NCBI RefSeq assembly: GCF_000757885.1
Contig: NZ_JQCR01000003.1
Location: forward strand, 1,240,001-1,304,000
Length of the DNA stretch: 64,000 nt
Source: Paenibacillus wynnii
GTDB lineage: Bacteria; Bacillota; Bacilli; Paenibacillales; Paenibacillaceae
Direction of reading: 5' to 3'
The position numbers were made by a program, and so were the translations under genes. Shown in pieces: positions 42,317-52,128 of the stretch (its first letter is position 1; every line of letters starts with the position of its first letter). The notes beneath the pieces are model-generated. The model was not told where the DNA came from. It made no database searches and worked only from the letters and a program-made list of their open reading frames with translations.

Positions 42317-44659
42317 TTATTCCATAATTAGGCCGTACACACTTATCTTCTTTATTCGGCGGGCTACTAACATAGAAACTACATACGCAACAATGATAAT
42401 CGCAACACTCAGCAGCAGTACCTGAGGTAAGCTGACTGCAAGCTGGATGTTATAAATTCCAAGATTCGAAAGCAGCAGCACAAACGTAGTATCCGAGTAA
42501 AAGTAACCTAGCACACTTCCTAACAGTACTCCTACTGTAATAACTGGCAGAAGACTGAACGTAATCTGTGTCATCAAATTGAAGGTGGTATAACCCATTC
42601 CCTTGAGTATCCCGAATTCTTTCTTCCGCTTTAGGATTAAGGTCTTGATTACCAGGTATAAGATCAAACTGACCACAATAATCGTCACCACCGTAATGAC
42701 CGCCGTCATGGAAGAAACAGCTGAACTAAAGGTGCTGAGCACACTATCCTGTACATCTTGAAGATTCGTTATTGTCCATTGTCCAGGGAACCGTTTCTCC
42801 AACTCCTGAATAATTGTATTTTCATTGGACCCTTCCTTCAGATAGACATTAAGCGTGCTAGGTGCGAAATCAGGGAGCATTCTCTTCACACCCTCTTCGG
42901 TCATGGTCGCCACCATTCCGAGTTGATTGATCTGCTGACTGAGTCCTGATATTAAATAGCTTTCAGTAACACTATTAGAGGTAACTCTAACCTCATCACC
43001 GATGGTTTTACCTATCTGCTTTGAAATGATCCCCGATATGGCTATCTCATTGTCATATTTAGGCTGCCTGCCTTTATAAACAGTCTCTGTCTCCATCTTG
43101 CTAAAGTCATCTGAAATTCGGAGCAAAAAGTTGGTGTCTAGAATGGAAGCCACTTTGCTGTCGAGCAGAGAAGTCTTCTTCACTTCCTTCATGCTTTCCA
43201 CTTCAGAAATCATATCCTCCTGTACCACACCGCTTTTTAAGACTAACAACAGGCTGCTCTGCTCTATGCCCACAAGCTTCAAAATAGCGGTAGTATCTCC
43301 TTTAAAGTTAAAATTCAAAATGGAGCAAAAAATACAGGAAAAGGTCAGTCCCGCAACAATAATAACAATCATCACGTTCTGTTTGGTCTGCCTGATTAAG
43401 GATTTCAAACTTAAAGCAAACTGCAGAGAAAGACGCGATTGTTCAAGAGGAATACGATTTCTTTTAAAATTATGGGTAAGTATCCCGCTCTGCAGAGCAG
43501 CTATAGGTGTGATGGTCCGAATCCGTTTACTGGATAGAAAAGCCACAAGCAGAACCATTCCAGTGATGATCAACAAGCTTAGCACCGCACTTAACATCCC
43601 AAATGAAGCGGGCCATATCAAACCTACTGAAGCGGAAATCAGATTGCCGGCAAACGGCATCACCAGAGTAGAAACAGCTATCCCCGGAATTGCAGCAAGG
43701 ATGGAAATCGAGGTGAATTGCAGTAAAAGCGCACCTATAATCTGCCATGATGTGAAACCATTCGCCTTCAGGACACCAATATTAAGCAGATTATCTTCAA
43801 TATGGCCCAAGATCTGGAAGCGAATAACGATGAGCGAAATCACGACCATAATTAGAGCGAAGGCGATTAGGATGGCTGTCAAAATACTAACAAATATACG
43901 ATTTCCTGTTACGCCGGATTCAGCACTCATCACTGAAAACATGTTACGTGTCCCCGAAGCGGAAATTTGATCTTCCAGCGATTGGCTCAGCTTTTCAACT
44001 TTAGTACTGTCGGTCAAATTCACAGACAAAAGGTTAAAATGCGCCTCTTTTCCAATACGTCCATCTAAATCCTTATACGCCTTATCCGGCAAAAACACCT
44101 TTAAAGAACCGTTACTAAGCGTCCCTAATATCGGCTCCTCAATAAAGCCTCCAATGGTATACGTATATTTATTTTTCTCATAGTTGAATGAGTAGCTATC
44201 ACCAAGATTGTACCCCGCACTGACATGGAACATATAGGGTAGAAAAATCATATCTGAAGTGATGTGTTCCAATTGAGAGGCTGGTCTAAAGGGAGCCATA
44301 GTCCTTTGCAGATCTGAATTAAGAATCAACAGGCTAGAAGTGGTATCCGTCTGCCCGTATTCCAACGCAGCATCGTTAAGCAGAATTGCAGGTTCATTTT
44401 CCCACTTCTCCGTAGTAGGATAGCTTTCCACCAGAGATTCATATTCCTTGAGATGTCTATCATTTTCGAAGTAGGCAATCAAATCCGGTGTTTGCAGCTC
44501 AGTCATTTTGTCTTCCTGAAAGGAATTAAGCTTTAAGGTAACCGACAGCCCAATGTTCAGCAGTAATACAGCCAGCAGAATTAAAAGGGAAAGAGTAGCT
44601 GTGGAACTTTTTCTTTTGCGGATGTTGGACCAAGCAAGTTTACTTTGAACACTGCTCAT
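42317..44659 (-). CDS. FtsX-type ABC transporter permease
   Basis: The 780-residue permease has two FtsX units. Helix 1 follows a basic N-terminus (TLSLLILLAVLLLNIGLSVT), then comes a roughly 200-residue outer domain and three helices at about 265-395. A second unit repeats this layout, with three helices at about 645-775. The C-terminal helix unit includes the usual GILKGMGYTTFNLM signature. It is encoded behind its ATP-binding partner (three-base gap) and behind a two-component system, as for bacitracin-type or peptide-exporting systems. ATG 44659 follows GGTGG at five bases. The substrate is unknown. Confidence 0.88.
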   Translation of the reverse strand: MSSVQSKLAWSNIRKRKSSTATLSLLILLAVLLLNIGLSVTLKLNSFQEDKMTELQTPDLIAYFENDRHLKEYESLVESYPTTEKWENEPAILLNDAALEYGQTDTTSSLLILNSDLQRTMAPFRPASQLEHITSDMIFLPYMFHVSAGYNLGDSYSFNYEKNKYTYTIGGFIEEPILGTLSNGSLKVFLPDKAYKDLDGRIGKEAHFNLLSVNLTDSTKVEKLSQSLEDQISASGTRNMFSVMSAESGVTGNRIFVSILTAILIAFALIMVVISLIVIRFQILGHIEDNLLNIGVLKANGFTSWQIIGALLLQFTSISILAAIPGIAVSTLVMPFAGNLISASVGLIWPASFGMLSAVLSLLIITGMVLLVAFLSSKRIRTITPIAALQSGILTHNFKRNRIPLEQSRLSLQFALSLKSLIRQTKQNVMIVIIVAGLTFSCIFCSILNFNFKGDTTAILKLVGIEQSSLLLVLKSGVVQEDMISEVESMKEVKKTSLLDSKVASILDTNFLLRISDDFSKMETETVYKGRQPKYDNEIAISGIISKQIGKTIGDEVRVTSNSVTESYLISGLSQQINQLGMVATMTEEGVKRMLPDFAPSTLNVYLKEGSNENTIIQELEKRFPGQWTITNLQDVQDSVLSTFSSAVSSMTAVITVVTIIVVSLILYLVIKTLILKRKKEFGILKGMGYTTFNLMTQITFSLLPVITVGVLLGSVLGYFYSDTTFVLLLSNLGIYNIQLAVSLPQVLLLSVAIIIVAYVVSMLVARRIKKISVYGLIME

Positions 44660-44661
44660 TC

Positions 44662-45435
44662 CTACCACCCCAAATCTGCCAAAAAGGATTGTAACTGCTT
44701 CTGCCGCTCCGGCCCGCTGTCTTCACTATATGGAGTAAGATGCAGCTCACCTACCATTACGCCATCCCGCAGATACAGAATTCGGTTGCCGCGCAAAGCG
44801 GTTTTGACATCATGAGTCACTAAAATAATGCTCTGCCCACGCTCATTTACCTCTGTTAAGACATCAAGCACACTTGCGCCCGCTGCACTGTTGAGGGCTC
44901 CAGTTGGCTCGTCGGCGAACACTGCCTTAGGACTATTGATTAATGCGCGGACAATTCCAGCACGCTGAGCTTCTCCCCCTGAGATTTGAGCCGGGAACTT
45001 ACCCCATATGGATGCATCCAGTCCTACTTCACTTAGCAGCTTCTTGGCCTTGACTACCGCTTGAGTTCTATCCTTTTGAACGAGATACGCACTGGATAAC
45101 ACATTGTCGAGTACACTCATAGTGTCGAGCAGATGGATTTGCTGAAACACGAACCCGCAGTTCTTCCGCCGGAATATGGCAAGCTGATCATTGCTTAGAC
45201 CCGTAATTTCCTGTCCCTCAAAAGTTATTTCCCCCAGTGTCGGTTTATCCATTCCGGAAATCGCATATAGCAATGTCGACTTGCCCGAACCGGAGCTGCC
45301 CATAATGACTGTGAAATCTCCTTTGTAAAGAGTCATATCCAGATTTTTTAACACATGCTGTTGAACGCCTCCGTGGGAGAAGGTTTTTCCGAGTTTATGG
45401 GTTTGCATTAGTACTTCTTGGTTAGAATCTTTCAT
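44662..45435 (-). CDS. ABC transporter ATP-binding protein (MacB/LolD type)
   Basis: The 257-residue ATPase has Walker A GSSGSGKSTLLYA, Q-loop FVFQQIHLLDTMS, signature SGGEAQRAGIVRAL, Walker B AVFADEPTGALNS and the H-loop histidine in ILVTHDVK. It is the LolD/MacB-type group that works with FtsX permeases. The start at 45435 has GGAG nine bases upstream and an earlier ATG at 45465 is less likely. It is the first of two transporter genes, after a gap of 143 bases from the sensor kinase gene. Confidence 0.94.
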   Translation of the reverse strand: MKDSNQEVLMQTHKLGKTFSHGGVQQHVLKNLDMTLYKGDFTVIMGSSGSGKSTLLYAISGMDKPTLGEITFEGQEITGLSNDQLAIFRRKNCGFVFQQIHLLDTMSVLDNVLSSAYLVQKDRTQAVVKAKKLLSEVGLDASIWGKFPAQISGGEAQRAGIVRALINSPKAVFADEPTGALNSAAGASVLDVLTEVNERGQSIILVTHDVKTALRGNRILYLRDGVMVGELHLTPYSEDSGPERQKQLQSFLADLGW

Positions 45436-45578
45436 ATAAGAACACTCCATTAACGTTATTCTCATTATTCGGCATCCACTCTGCCAGTATTATAATGGAT
45501 GCAACCGATAGTCATGATTGCAATCTTATCGTACGACGAATGTTCTTAACGTGTCTTTGTGCGATCCTTAACGATTTC

Positions 45579-46847
45579 TTAATTATATCCGGCGAGCGGA
45601 ATCAACAGTTTCATCGTAAATCCATCCTGCCGATTGATGCCCACCATATCTCCCTGCATCTTCCGCAGCATGTACCGTGAAATATAGAGTCCAAGTCCTG
45701 AACCGCTCTGGGCTCCAACCCTACTCCCCCTATAAAACTTATTGAACAGCAGCGGCAATTCTTCATCCGGAACTCCTGGGCCAAAATCCATAATATCTAC
45801 CTCGAGAAAACCCTCTCTAATCTCACAGACGATATCGATGGAGGTTCTGGCGTACTTCAAGGAATTGTTCACGACATTATCGATAACCTGCTGCAGGCGC
45901 AAGGGATCTACAGCTATAATACACTCCGGTATGGGTCCAACCTTAATTTGCTCATAGTAATTGGCATTATTAATAACAGTGTCCAGCAGACTACTGAACT
46001 CATCCGTTACATTTACCTGCAATTCATTCAATTCCTCCATGGTGGCGTGGAACATGTCCGTTATTAGATGATCAATCTGATCGGCTTTGGAATAGAGCGT
46101 GTTCAACTGACGGCTGTTCTTCTCATCCATCGCCCTAAGGAGCATCAGCTCTGTGATAGCCTTAATTGAGGACACCGGCGTCCTGATATCATGGCTAAGG
46201 GTGGCGACCAGCTCCTTCTTGCTCTTATTAGCCAAATATTCGTTGTGCCGCGCTGCTGCCAATTCCTCTCTCATCATGTCAAAACTCTCGGTAAAGGCAC
46301 CAAACATATGATTGTGATCCATCTCAAGCGGGATATCCAACTCTCCCTTAGCAATATACCTCGCGAAAAGCTGCATTTTGCGGAACGGGCGGAGGATGTT
46401 TCGATTCAAATACAGGATAAAAGCGAGACAGAGCAACGCCTGTATAAAGATCGCTGCTAAAAATACAATCGTAAACTGCCGCTTTAAATTCATAAACACA
46501 GAACTATAGTCATTATTTATAATTATTTTACCTACGATTTGATCTTCCACAATAATGTCTATTAGGGTATCACGGTTATTAATGGCTTCGTTAACAGTAA
46601 CGGCAATTCCATCCGTTGTTTGATACAACAGCGCACCTGCGGAGTTAAGTATTGCGAATTCATAAGGGCTGTCACCATATTCATTCCCTTTCAAAGCCCC
46701 CCAGTTCTGTTCCGTAAGCTTCACAATGGCATTAATAGCAATCCTGTCGGTTAATGCCCCTTCCTTTACATTCATCAGCAGGAGCAGATAAGCGATGCTC
46801 GTTGTTAGAATAGCGGACACCAGAACAATCAGCAGTTTCTTCAGCAT
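45579..46847 (-). CDS. Sensor histidine kinase
   Basis: The 422-residue membrane kinase has two helices (about 5-24 and 132-158) around a 100-residue outer sensor domain, then a HAMP linker, a HisKA unit with phosphorylated His in ATLSHDIRTPVSSIKA, and a HATPase domain (NVVNNSLKYA, then DFGPGVPDE and SGSGLGLYIS). It starts two bases after the response regulator stop, so the pair is coupled. It probably senses an envelope signal related to the FtsX-type transporter that follows. Confidence 0.92.
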   Translation of the reverse strand: MLKKLLIVLVSAILTTSIAYLLLLMNVKEGALTDRIAINAIVKLTEQNWGALKGNEYGDSPYEFAILNSAGALLYQTTDGIAVTVNEAINNRDTLIDIIVEDQIVGKIIINNDYSSVFMNLKRQFTIVFLAAIFIQALLCLAFILYLNRNILRPFRKMQLFARYIAKGELDIPLEMDHNHMFGAFTESFDMMREELAAARHNEYLANKSKKELVATLSHDIRTPVSSIKAITELMLLRAMDEKNSRQLNTLYSKADQIDHLITDMFHATMEELNELQVNVTDEFSSLLDTVINNANYYEQIKVGPIPECIIAVDPLRLQQVIDNVVNNSLKYARTSIDIVCEIREGFLEVDIMDFGPGVPDEELPLLFNKFYRGSRVGAQSGSGLGLYISRYMLRKMQGDMVGINRQDGFTMKLLIPLAGYN

Positions 46848-46849
46848 CG

Positions 46850-47533
46850 TTATTTATCCTCAAAGGCATAGCCGATGCCCCATATCGTTTTTATGTATTG
46901 GGGATCATTGGGATTTTGCTCGATCTTTTCACGCAGATGCCGGATATGTACATTTAATGTGCCGTCACCTGCGAATACATCACCCCAAACCGCTGTAAAT
47001 AACTCTTCTTTGGGAATCACCCTATTTTTGTTGAGGATGAAATAACTGATTAATTTATATTCCATGGTTTTCAGCTTGAGCGGCACACCGTTCACACTTG
47101 CTCTTCGCAGGTCCGGATTAATCTGTACGGGGCCACCCTGAATCGATTCAGGCTCAGACGAGCTTTCATTGCCATATCGTTTCAGGACAGCCTTTACTTT
47201 AGCAAGCAGTACTCTAAGCGTATAAGGTTTGTGGATATAGTCGTCTCCGCCGATATCAAGAGCAACTAGAACGTCATCCTCACTCGAACGGGCGCTGATG
47301 AACAGAATGGGAATACCAGTTGTTAGCCGCAGCTCCTTGCACAGCTGAAAGCCCGACTCTCCGCCCAGATTGATATCGAGCAGGAGCATTGATACGGTGT
47401 TTTCCCTCAAAAAATCCCGACACGCCTCAGCGTTTGTAACATAAGCCGATGATACATCAAACAGATTAAAATATTCACAGGTCGTCTCCGCCAGCTCAAT
47501 TTCATCATCCACAATTAAACAGTCATATCTCAT
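46850..47533 (-). CDS. OmpR-family response regulator
   Basis: The 227-residue protein has a receiver domain (VDDEIELAE, phosphoacceptor Asp in LLLDINLGGESG, Lys in HKPYTLRVLLAK) and a C-terminal winged helix (LKTMEYKLISYFILNKNRVI, then LNVHIRHLREKIEQNP and TIWGIGYAF). It is the first gene of a four-gene unit: regulator, kinase, ATPase, permease. It probably controls its own operon. The gene is divergent from the small DUF3918 gene. Confidence 0.93.
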   Translation of the reverse strand: MRYDCLIVDDEIELAETTCEYFNLFDVSSAYVTNAEACRDFLRENTVSMLLLDINLGGESGFQLCKELRLTTGIPILFISARSSEDDVLVALDIGGDDYIHKPYTLRVLLAKVKAVLKRYGNESSSEPESIQGGPVQINPDLRRASVNGVPLKLKTMEYKLISYFILNKNRVIPKEELFTAVWGDVFAGDGTLNVHIRHLREKIEQNPNDPQYIKTIWGIGYAFEDK

Positions 47534-47672
47534 TTATGGTCTCCACTTCATGGATTAATGTGATCTCTACTATGAGGACAATTCTACCATGAATGAAGAG
47601 ATCAGATCATAAGCAAAATAAAGATCGTACATCCTATTCGAACAAATTAGAGCGAAGTGGTGGTGAGAATGT

Positions 47673-47837
47673 ATGCGATGGATGCGATCCTTAATGAGAA
47701 GTTTAACTAACCGAAGAACTCTTATGTCTATGTTGGCTTTAGGCGTTGGAACAGCTGCCTTTAGCTTTTCACGGCGGCGTAATTTAAACCGAAAAAGTCA
47801 GCGTCAGATGCTCCAGCCTATCCGAAGAATTTTCTAA
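47673..47837 (+). CDS. Small DUF3918/YrzQ-like protein
   Basis: A 54-residue frame starts at ATG 47673 with GGTGGTGAG upstream and ends with TAA at 47835-47837. The peptide is basic, with a conserved hydrophobic Gly-rich core LMSMLALGVGTAAFSFSRRR and a basic end PIRRIF, as in YrzQ-type DUF3918 proteins of Bacillales. The function of the family is unknown. Later in-frame ATGs (47682, 47694) could also be starts. It is too short for usual gene calling. Confidence 0.65.
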   Translation: MRWMRSLMRSLTNRRTLMSMLALGVGTAAFSFSRRRNLNRKSQRQMLQPIRRIF

Positions 47838-47895
47838 ATACACATTTGGTTTGATTGGAATAAATAGGGTTAAGGTGAAGAAGGTGAGGGATCAA

Positions 47896-48669
47896 ATGTC
47901 CCAAATCTATATAAACGGATACAGCATGTATTACACGGATCGCGGGCAAGGAACTGCGATCCTTTTCATCCATCCTCCTGTGTTAACAAGCTTGAACTTT
48001 CAATATCAGATTCAGGAACTGTCTGGGAAATTTCGAACGGTTTCTTTTGATATACGAGGCCATGGTAAAAGCGAAGCTTCAAAAAAAGAGATTACCTATC
48101 CGCTAATTGTTGAGGATATCCGTCAGTTGATGGCTGAGTTGAAGATAGAAAAAGCATTTTTATGCGGTTACTCGACTGGCGGATCGGTAGTACTCGAGTT
48201 TCTGTTAACTTATCCCGAACTGGCATCGGGAGGTATTGTGATCGGCGGGATGTCGGAAGTAAGCGACAGTAGGTTAAGAAATAAAATATTGCTCGGGACC
48301 ACCTTAGCCAAATTTGGTGCGGTCGGTAAGATTGCCCTCTCCGTTGCTTGGACACAAGCGAATACAAAGCTGTCCTTGTTTCGCTCACTGTTTAACGATG
48401 CCAAAAAAGGAAACCCAAAAAACGTCGAGCAGTATTATCATTATAGTTTGCATTATAACTGTACGGCACATTTGGGAAATATACATCAACCCGTCTTGCT
48501 GGTTTACGGAGAGAAGGACACACTGTTTCATCCATATGCCCAGCTACTGCATCAACGATTGCCTAAGAGTGAACTTGTTTTTGTCAAAGCTACCAAACAT
48601 CAGATACCGACGAAAGCTGGGGCCAAATTAAACGAACTGATTGAGCAATTTGTTCATAGCTGCCGGTAG
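47896..48669 (+). CDS. Alpha/beta hydrolase
   Basis: The 257-residue hydrolase has an oxyanion region ILFIHPPVLTSLNFQYQ, the DIRGHGKS turn, the nucleophile elbow in FLCGYSTGGSVVLEF (Gly-x-Ser-x-Gly with a Thr after the Ser), the acid region GEKDTLFHP and the C-terminal catalytic His in TKHQIP. ATG 47896 has GAGGG six bases upstream, whereas the TTG at 47851 has none. The substrate is not known. The gene overlaps the FetB-like gene end to end by 16 bases, tail to tail. Confidence 0.87.
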   Translation: MSQIYINGYSMYYTDRGQGTAILFIHPPVLTSLNFQYQIQELSGKFRTVSFDIRGHGKSEASKKEITYPLIVEDIRQLMAELKIEKAFLCGYSTGGSVVLEFLLTYPELASGGIVIGGMSEVSDSRLRNKILLGTTLAKFGAVGKIALSVAWTQANTKLSLFRSLFNDAKKGNPKNVEQYYHYSLHYNCTAHLGNIHQPVLLVYGEKDTLFHPYAQLLHQRLPKSELVFVKATKHQIPTKAGAKLNELIEQFVHSCR

Positions 48670-49469
48670 CGTTGAATTTTTCCTGATCCCTCTAAATCAA
48701 GCTGACTTCGGTGGTTAAAGAATGTACGATACCCTAGCTGCACGAAGAGGATCACGGATAGCGAAACACTCCCGACAATTCCCAGCATGATGGCAATTTG
48801 ATATTCCACAGCTACGATTGGAGATGTCCCTGACAAAATTTGTCCTGTCATCATTCCTGGTAAAAATACGATACCCATACCAACCATTGAATTAATAGTG
48901 GGCAGCATGGCAGAATCAAATGCCTGATTCACAATATACCGTGCCGCTGTTTTCGGCGTCGCACCGAGCATGAGCGCAGCTTCCACTTTATCTTTTTGAA
49001 TATACATACCTTCGATCAGGGAATTAACGCCTAGCGCAATTCCTGTCATCGAATTGCCAACGATCATACCGGCAATCGGGATGACATATCGGGGTTCGTA
49101 CCAAGGTTCAAGTTGCAATACAATGAATATAAAAAAGATGAGGCTGACCAAAATACCTGAAGTCATCGAAAAAGCAATAATTCGTTTCATAGCATAGGAC
49201 AATTTCCCTTTTGCTCGTTTGATGATCGTGCGGATGGAGAAAGCAAGCATCGCAGCCACAAGCAGCAAAGTATAAACAGGATGCGTGTATTTAAAAACAT
49301 AAACCAGTAAATATCCAACCAGAATTAATTGTAGGGTCATCCGAAGAGAAGCAATGAATATTTCCTTTTCGCGCGGGATACCTCTAATTCGAACGATCAC
49401 AACCAATATAAGCACGAACAAGTATGCCGCGGACAGTTGCCAAAATAACAAATCAATCGTTCCGTTCAC
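48654..49469 (-). CDS. fetB: FetB/UPF0014-family ABC permease (metal export-like)
   Basis: The permease is about 271 residues with seven hydrophobic segments. Family motifs are IPREKEIFIASLRMTLQLIL, PIAGMIVGNSMTGIALGVNS, and VEAALMLGATPKTAARYIVN, and GMGIVFLPGMMTGQILSGTS sits in the centre. In Escherichia coli FetAB exports iron under stress. GTG 49469 has GGGAGGG six bases upstream. It overlaps the ATPase gene by 17 bases. The name is by homology and the metal is inference. Confidence 0.88.
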   Translation of the reverse strand: MNGTIDLLFWQLSAAYLFVLILVVIVRIRGIPREKEIFIASLRMTLQLILVGYLLVYVFKYTHPVYTLLLVAAMLAFSIRTIIKRAKGKLSYAMKRIIAFSMTSGILVSLIFFIFIVLQLEPWYEPRYVIPIAGMIVGNSMTGIALGVNSLIEGMYIQKDKVEAALMLGATPKTAARYIVNQAFDSAMLPTINSMVGMGIVFLPGMMTGQILSGTSPIVAVEYQIAIMLGIVGSVSLSVILFVQLGYRTFFNHRSQLDLEGSGKIQRYRQL

Positions 49470-50109
49470 TATAAACCCTCCCGCCCACTTGCGGTATTCC
49501 ATCCTTCATTTCAATGATCAAATCAGCGTATGTATCGGCGATGCTACGGGAATGAGTGATTATGACCAGTGTTTTACCGTTCTCTCGAATAAATCCTGTC
49601 AATCGCTGAAACACCTTATTTGCAGTATCTTCATCCAGTGCAGATGTCGGTTCATCTAGAAGCAGCGCCATAGGATCCATCAAAACAGCCCTTGCAAGAG
49701 ACAACCGCTGCTTTTCTCCACCGGAGAGATTCTCTGCATCTTGAGCCAAATCTTTCTCCAGACAAACAAGATGAAGCGCTTGCATCAACTGTTCACTCGA
49801 TGCTGCAGGTTTATCCGAAAAAGATAGTCCGATTTGCAGGTTATCTCCCACTGTTCCTTTGAACACGATTGGAGCTTGCGGCACCATCACCACATTTCGC
49901 CTCCATTCAATAGGATCGGTTTCGCTCAGAGGACACTGATCAAACCAAATTTCCCCCTCGTCCGGGCTGTCCAATTGGTTTAACAATCTAAGTAGGGTTG
50001 TCTTCCCGCTGCCGCTTTCTCCTACAATACAGGTTATTGTATTCTTAATTATAGTTAATTCCGGGACAGATAAAATCCCTTTTACTTTTACACCCTTTAA
50101 TCGAAACAT
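49453..50109 (-). CDS. fetA: FetA-like ABC ATP-binding protein
   Basis: The 218-residue ATPase has Walker A GESGSGKTTLLRLL, signature LSGGEKQRLSLARAV, Walker B ALLLDEPTSALDE and a C-terminal ITHSR switch. It belongs to the short YbbL/FetA group. ATG 50109 has AAGGAG nine bases upstream, and the TTG at 50115 would be only three bases from it. It overlaps the FetB-like permease gene, so the two form a transporter. The PadR regulator gene is 28 bases upstream. Confidence 0.88.
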   Translation of the reverse strand: MFRLKGVKVKGILSVPELTIIKNTITCIVGESGSGKTTLLRLLNQLDSPDEGEIWFDQCPLSETDPIEWRRNVVMVPQAPIVFKGTVGDNLQIGLSFSDKPAASSEQLMQALHLVCLEKDLAQDAENLSGGEKQRLSLARAVLMDPMALLLDEPTSALDEDTANKVFQRLTGFIRENGKTLVIITHSRSIADTYADLIIEMKDGIPQVGGRVYSERND

Positions 50110-50136
50110 CGTCAATCACTCCTTTCGATCAGCTGA

Positions 50137-50463
50137 TTAGTTCTCTTTCTCCTTAAACAGATCATATGCTTTGCTACGCGCTTCAGCAAGGACTTGATTG
50201 CCAATTTCAGTTGTCCGGTAATATTTGCGGATTTTCCCACCGACATTCCGATCCTCTCTTTCCAACAGACCACTTGTCTCCATGGTTCGCAGCAAAGGAT
50301 AAAGAGTTCCTGCACTCATTTTATATCTGTGTTCTTGCAATTCGTCCAACATCCACGAGCCATAAATCGGCTCCTTTGCAGCGTGATGGAGGATATGAAT
50401 TTGAATGAACCCAAGAAATAATTTTCTGTAAATTTGTTCTTTCAAAAAGTTGCTCACCGCCAT
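50137..50463 (-). CDS. PadR-family transcriptional regulator
   Basis: The 108-residue PadR-type winged helix has the segments LGFIQIHILHHAAKEPIYGS and MSAGTLYPLLRTMETSGLLE, a wing REDRNVGGKIRKYYRTTEIG, and a short C-terminal helix. It is the first gene before the FetAB-like ABC pair, so it probably represses that operon. The start is uncertain: ATG 50463 has no clear ribosome binding site, while a TTG at 50445 has GGTGAG seven bases upstream. Confidence 0.9.
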   Translation of the reverse strand: MAVSNFLKEQIYRKLFLGFIQIHILHHAAKEPIYGSWMLDELQEHRYKMSAGTLYPLLRTMETSGLLEREDRNVGGKIRKYYRTTEIGNQVLAEARSKAYDLFKEKEN

Positions 50464-50510
50464 CGATTGTCGATATCGAAATTCAAAATTGATTGTGAAA
50501 CTAAATCATC

Positions 50511-52100
50511 TTACCGGCGTAAGCCATATACCCAATTGGCAGCCGTGCAAGCGACAACATGACGACTTGTTTGAAGCGGTCGGGCAAATTGCATAGAACA
50601 TTGCTTATTCTGCAGTTGACCAACGGTTAAGCCTTTTTCTAATAAGGCTAACTCAAATTCTCGCTGCGCAGCCTGTTTCGCTTTATACAGCATCATTTGC
50701 ACTCGACTGTAGACGTTAATCGCTCCATCTCCTGTCGTTTCGATGGGCAGAAAAATGGCATTGGGGTATTTTTCGATGATCAGGGATTGCACACCATCGG
50801 AAACACCGGAAGAAGGCATGCATCCGAAAGGCTTTACAGAAACAGTCATGTTCACTTTCTGCTTGACTACGTTCAGAATCAACTTTCCTACTTCCATATG
50901 CCCCTCTCCACCGCGCAAATGATTATTATAGTGTTCATGTGCGACACGGGCTATCTCATCCATATCGGGCAGATGGTAATGATACAGACCGATGGTTTTG
51001 GCATACGATTGAAAAATCATTCGGAGGGTTCGATCAGCTAATCCAAACATCCGCAGACGCAGGAACGGGTTCTTCCCTTTCAGACCGTTTTTTCCGGAAT
51101 CCGCTTCCCGTAGTTGCATTCTCTTTATGGTGTCGAAGCGGCCTGCCCAGATAAGGAACAAAATCCAAGCCGTCACGGATTGCACTTCCACTTCGGCTCC
51201 CTCGTTCTCTAAAAAGCGCTGCAACTGATAGTTGCCGTCTCCCTCAGTTGTCATCGCCCAAAACTCACCTATGATACTTACCTTAGGTTTGACTCTGGTA
51301 CGATCCACCCGAACTCTTTCCAGTTCCCTACGGCTTCTGATCAACGAGGGTCTAAGCCGTTTGCGCTCACTTAGGGCTTTATAGATATACTGCTTACTCC
51401 GCTCCAGTGCGGCGTCTGTTGCTCCGGCTTCCACCTCATAAGGCCGTATACGGTAAGCTAAGGTATTCAAAATGTCTCCCAAAACAACGGCTTTCAGGAC
51501 GCTAATAAAAAACGACGCATCCAATTTTAGCGCCGATTCCCCGCCAGATGCCTGTTTCAGACCCTCCGTCTGTTGAAACAGAATCACTCGAAAACCTTCA
51601 AAGCCAGCATCTCGCAGCGCCTTACGGTACTCTGTGGCATAAGTACCGAAACGGCAGGGACCGCAGGAACCGCTAGTCATAAACATGTAGTTCCCAATGA
51701 TCTCTTCCTTTGATTTACCTTCCACATCACGCAGGTATACCAGATATTTAATTAAATTACCAACCGTAAAGTACGTCGGGTTACACTGCCCACGGTTGCC
51801 GAACTCTTTACCATAGCGTAGTGACTCATTATCCGGACATTCCATATGCTTTACCTGGTACCCCAAACCTTTTAATGCTGCCTCCACCAGGTAATCGTGA
51901 ATCATCGACAATCCCCCGAACAGAAGGGTCATATCGGATTTGTCTTTAGCTAAGAATGGACGCGGAACGGGATCGAACCACTGGATCTTCTTTTCTTGAT
52001 CCAAGCCTAAAGCTGTTTCCTGCTCCTTCTGAAATTTCAATAGAATGTCATCGAGAGAGGAAACGGCTTCGTTACTATTTTTTCTTTTGACGACAACCAT
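50511..52100 (-). CDS. Acyl-CoA dehydratase-like partner of the tandem activase
   Basis: The 529-residue protein belongs to the large group encoded with or fused to 2-hydroxyacyl-CoA dehydratase activases. It carries isolated and paired cysteines fitting iron-sulfur ligation: GNRGQCNP, TSGSCGPCRFGTY, KPFGCMPSSG and VACTAANW. The order matches the HgdB/BcrC-like part of large activase-related proteins. The start follows AAAGGAG and the gene begins 28 bases after the activase gene, so they form one operon. I know no proven substrate. An anaerobic or reductase function is inference. Confidence 0.7.
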   Translation of the reverse strand: MVVVKRKNSNEAVSSLDDILLKFQKEQETALGLDQEKKIQWFDPVPRPFLAKDKSDMTLLFGGLSMIHDYLVEAALKGLGYQVKHMECPDNESLRYGKEFGNRGQCNPTYFTVGNLIKYLVYLRDVEGKSKEEIIGNYMFMTSGSCGPCRFGTYATEYRKALRDAGFEGFRVILFQQTEGLKQASGGESALKLDASFFISVLKAVVLGDILNTLAYRIRPYEVEAGATDAALERSKQYIYKALSERKRLRPSLIRSRRELERVRVDRTRVKPKVSIIGEFWAMTTEGDGNYQLQRFLENEGAEVEVQSVTAWILFLIWAGRFDTIKRMQLREADSGKNGLKGKNPFLRLRMFGLADRTLRMIFQSYAKTIGLYHYHLPDMDEIARVAHEHYNNHLRGGEGHMEVGKLILNVVKQKVNMTVSVKPFGCMPSSGVSDGVQSLIIEKYPNAIFLPIETTGDGAINVYSRVQMMLYKAKQAAQREFELALLEKGLTVGQLQNKQCSMQFARPLQTSRHVVACTAANWVYGLRR

Positions 52101-52128
52101 TGTTTCACTCCTTTATTGAGTTTATAGG

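Noticed and set aside
43098..43970. Plus-strand frame of 290 residues opposite the ABC permease
   Set aside because: Shadow of the permease gene, rich in Ile, Thr and Lys by reversal.
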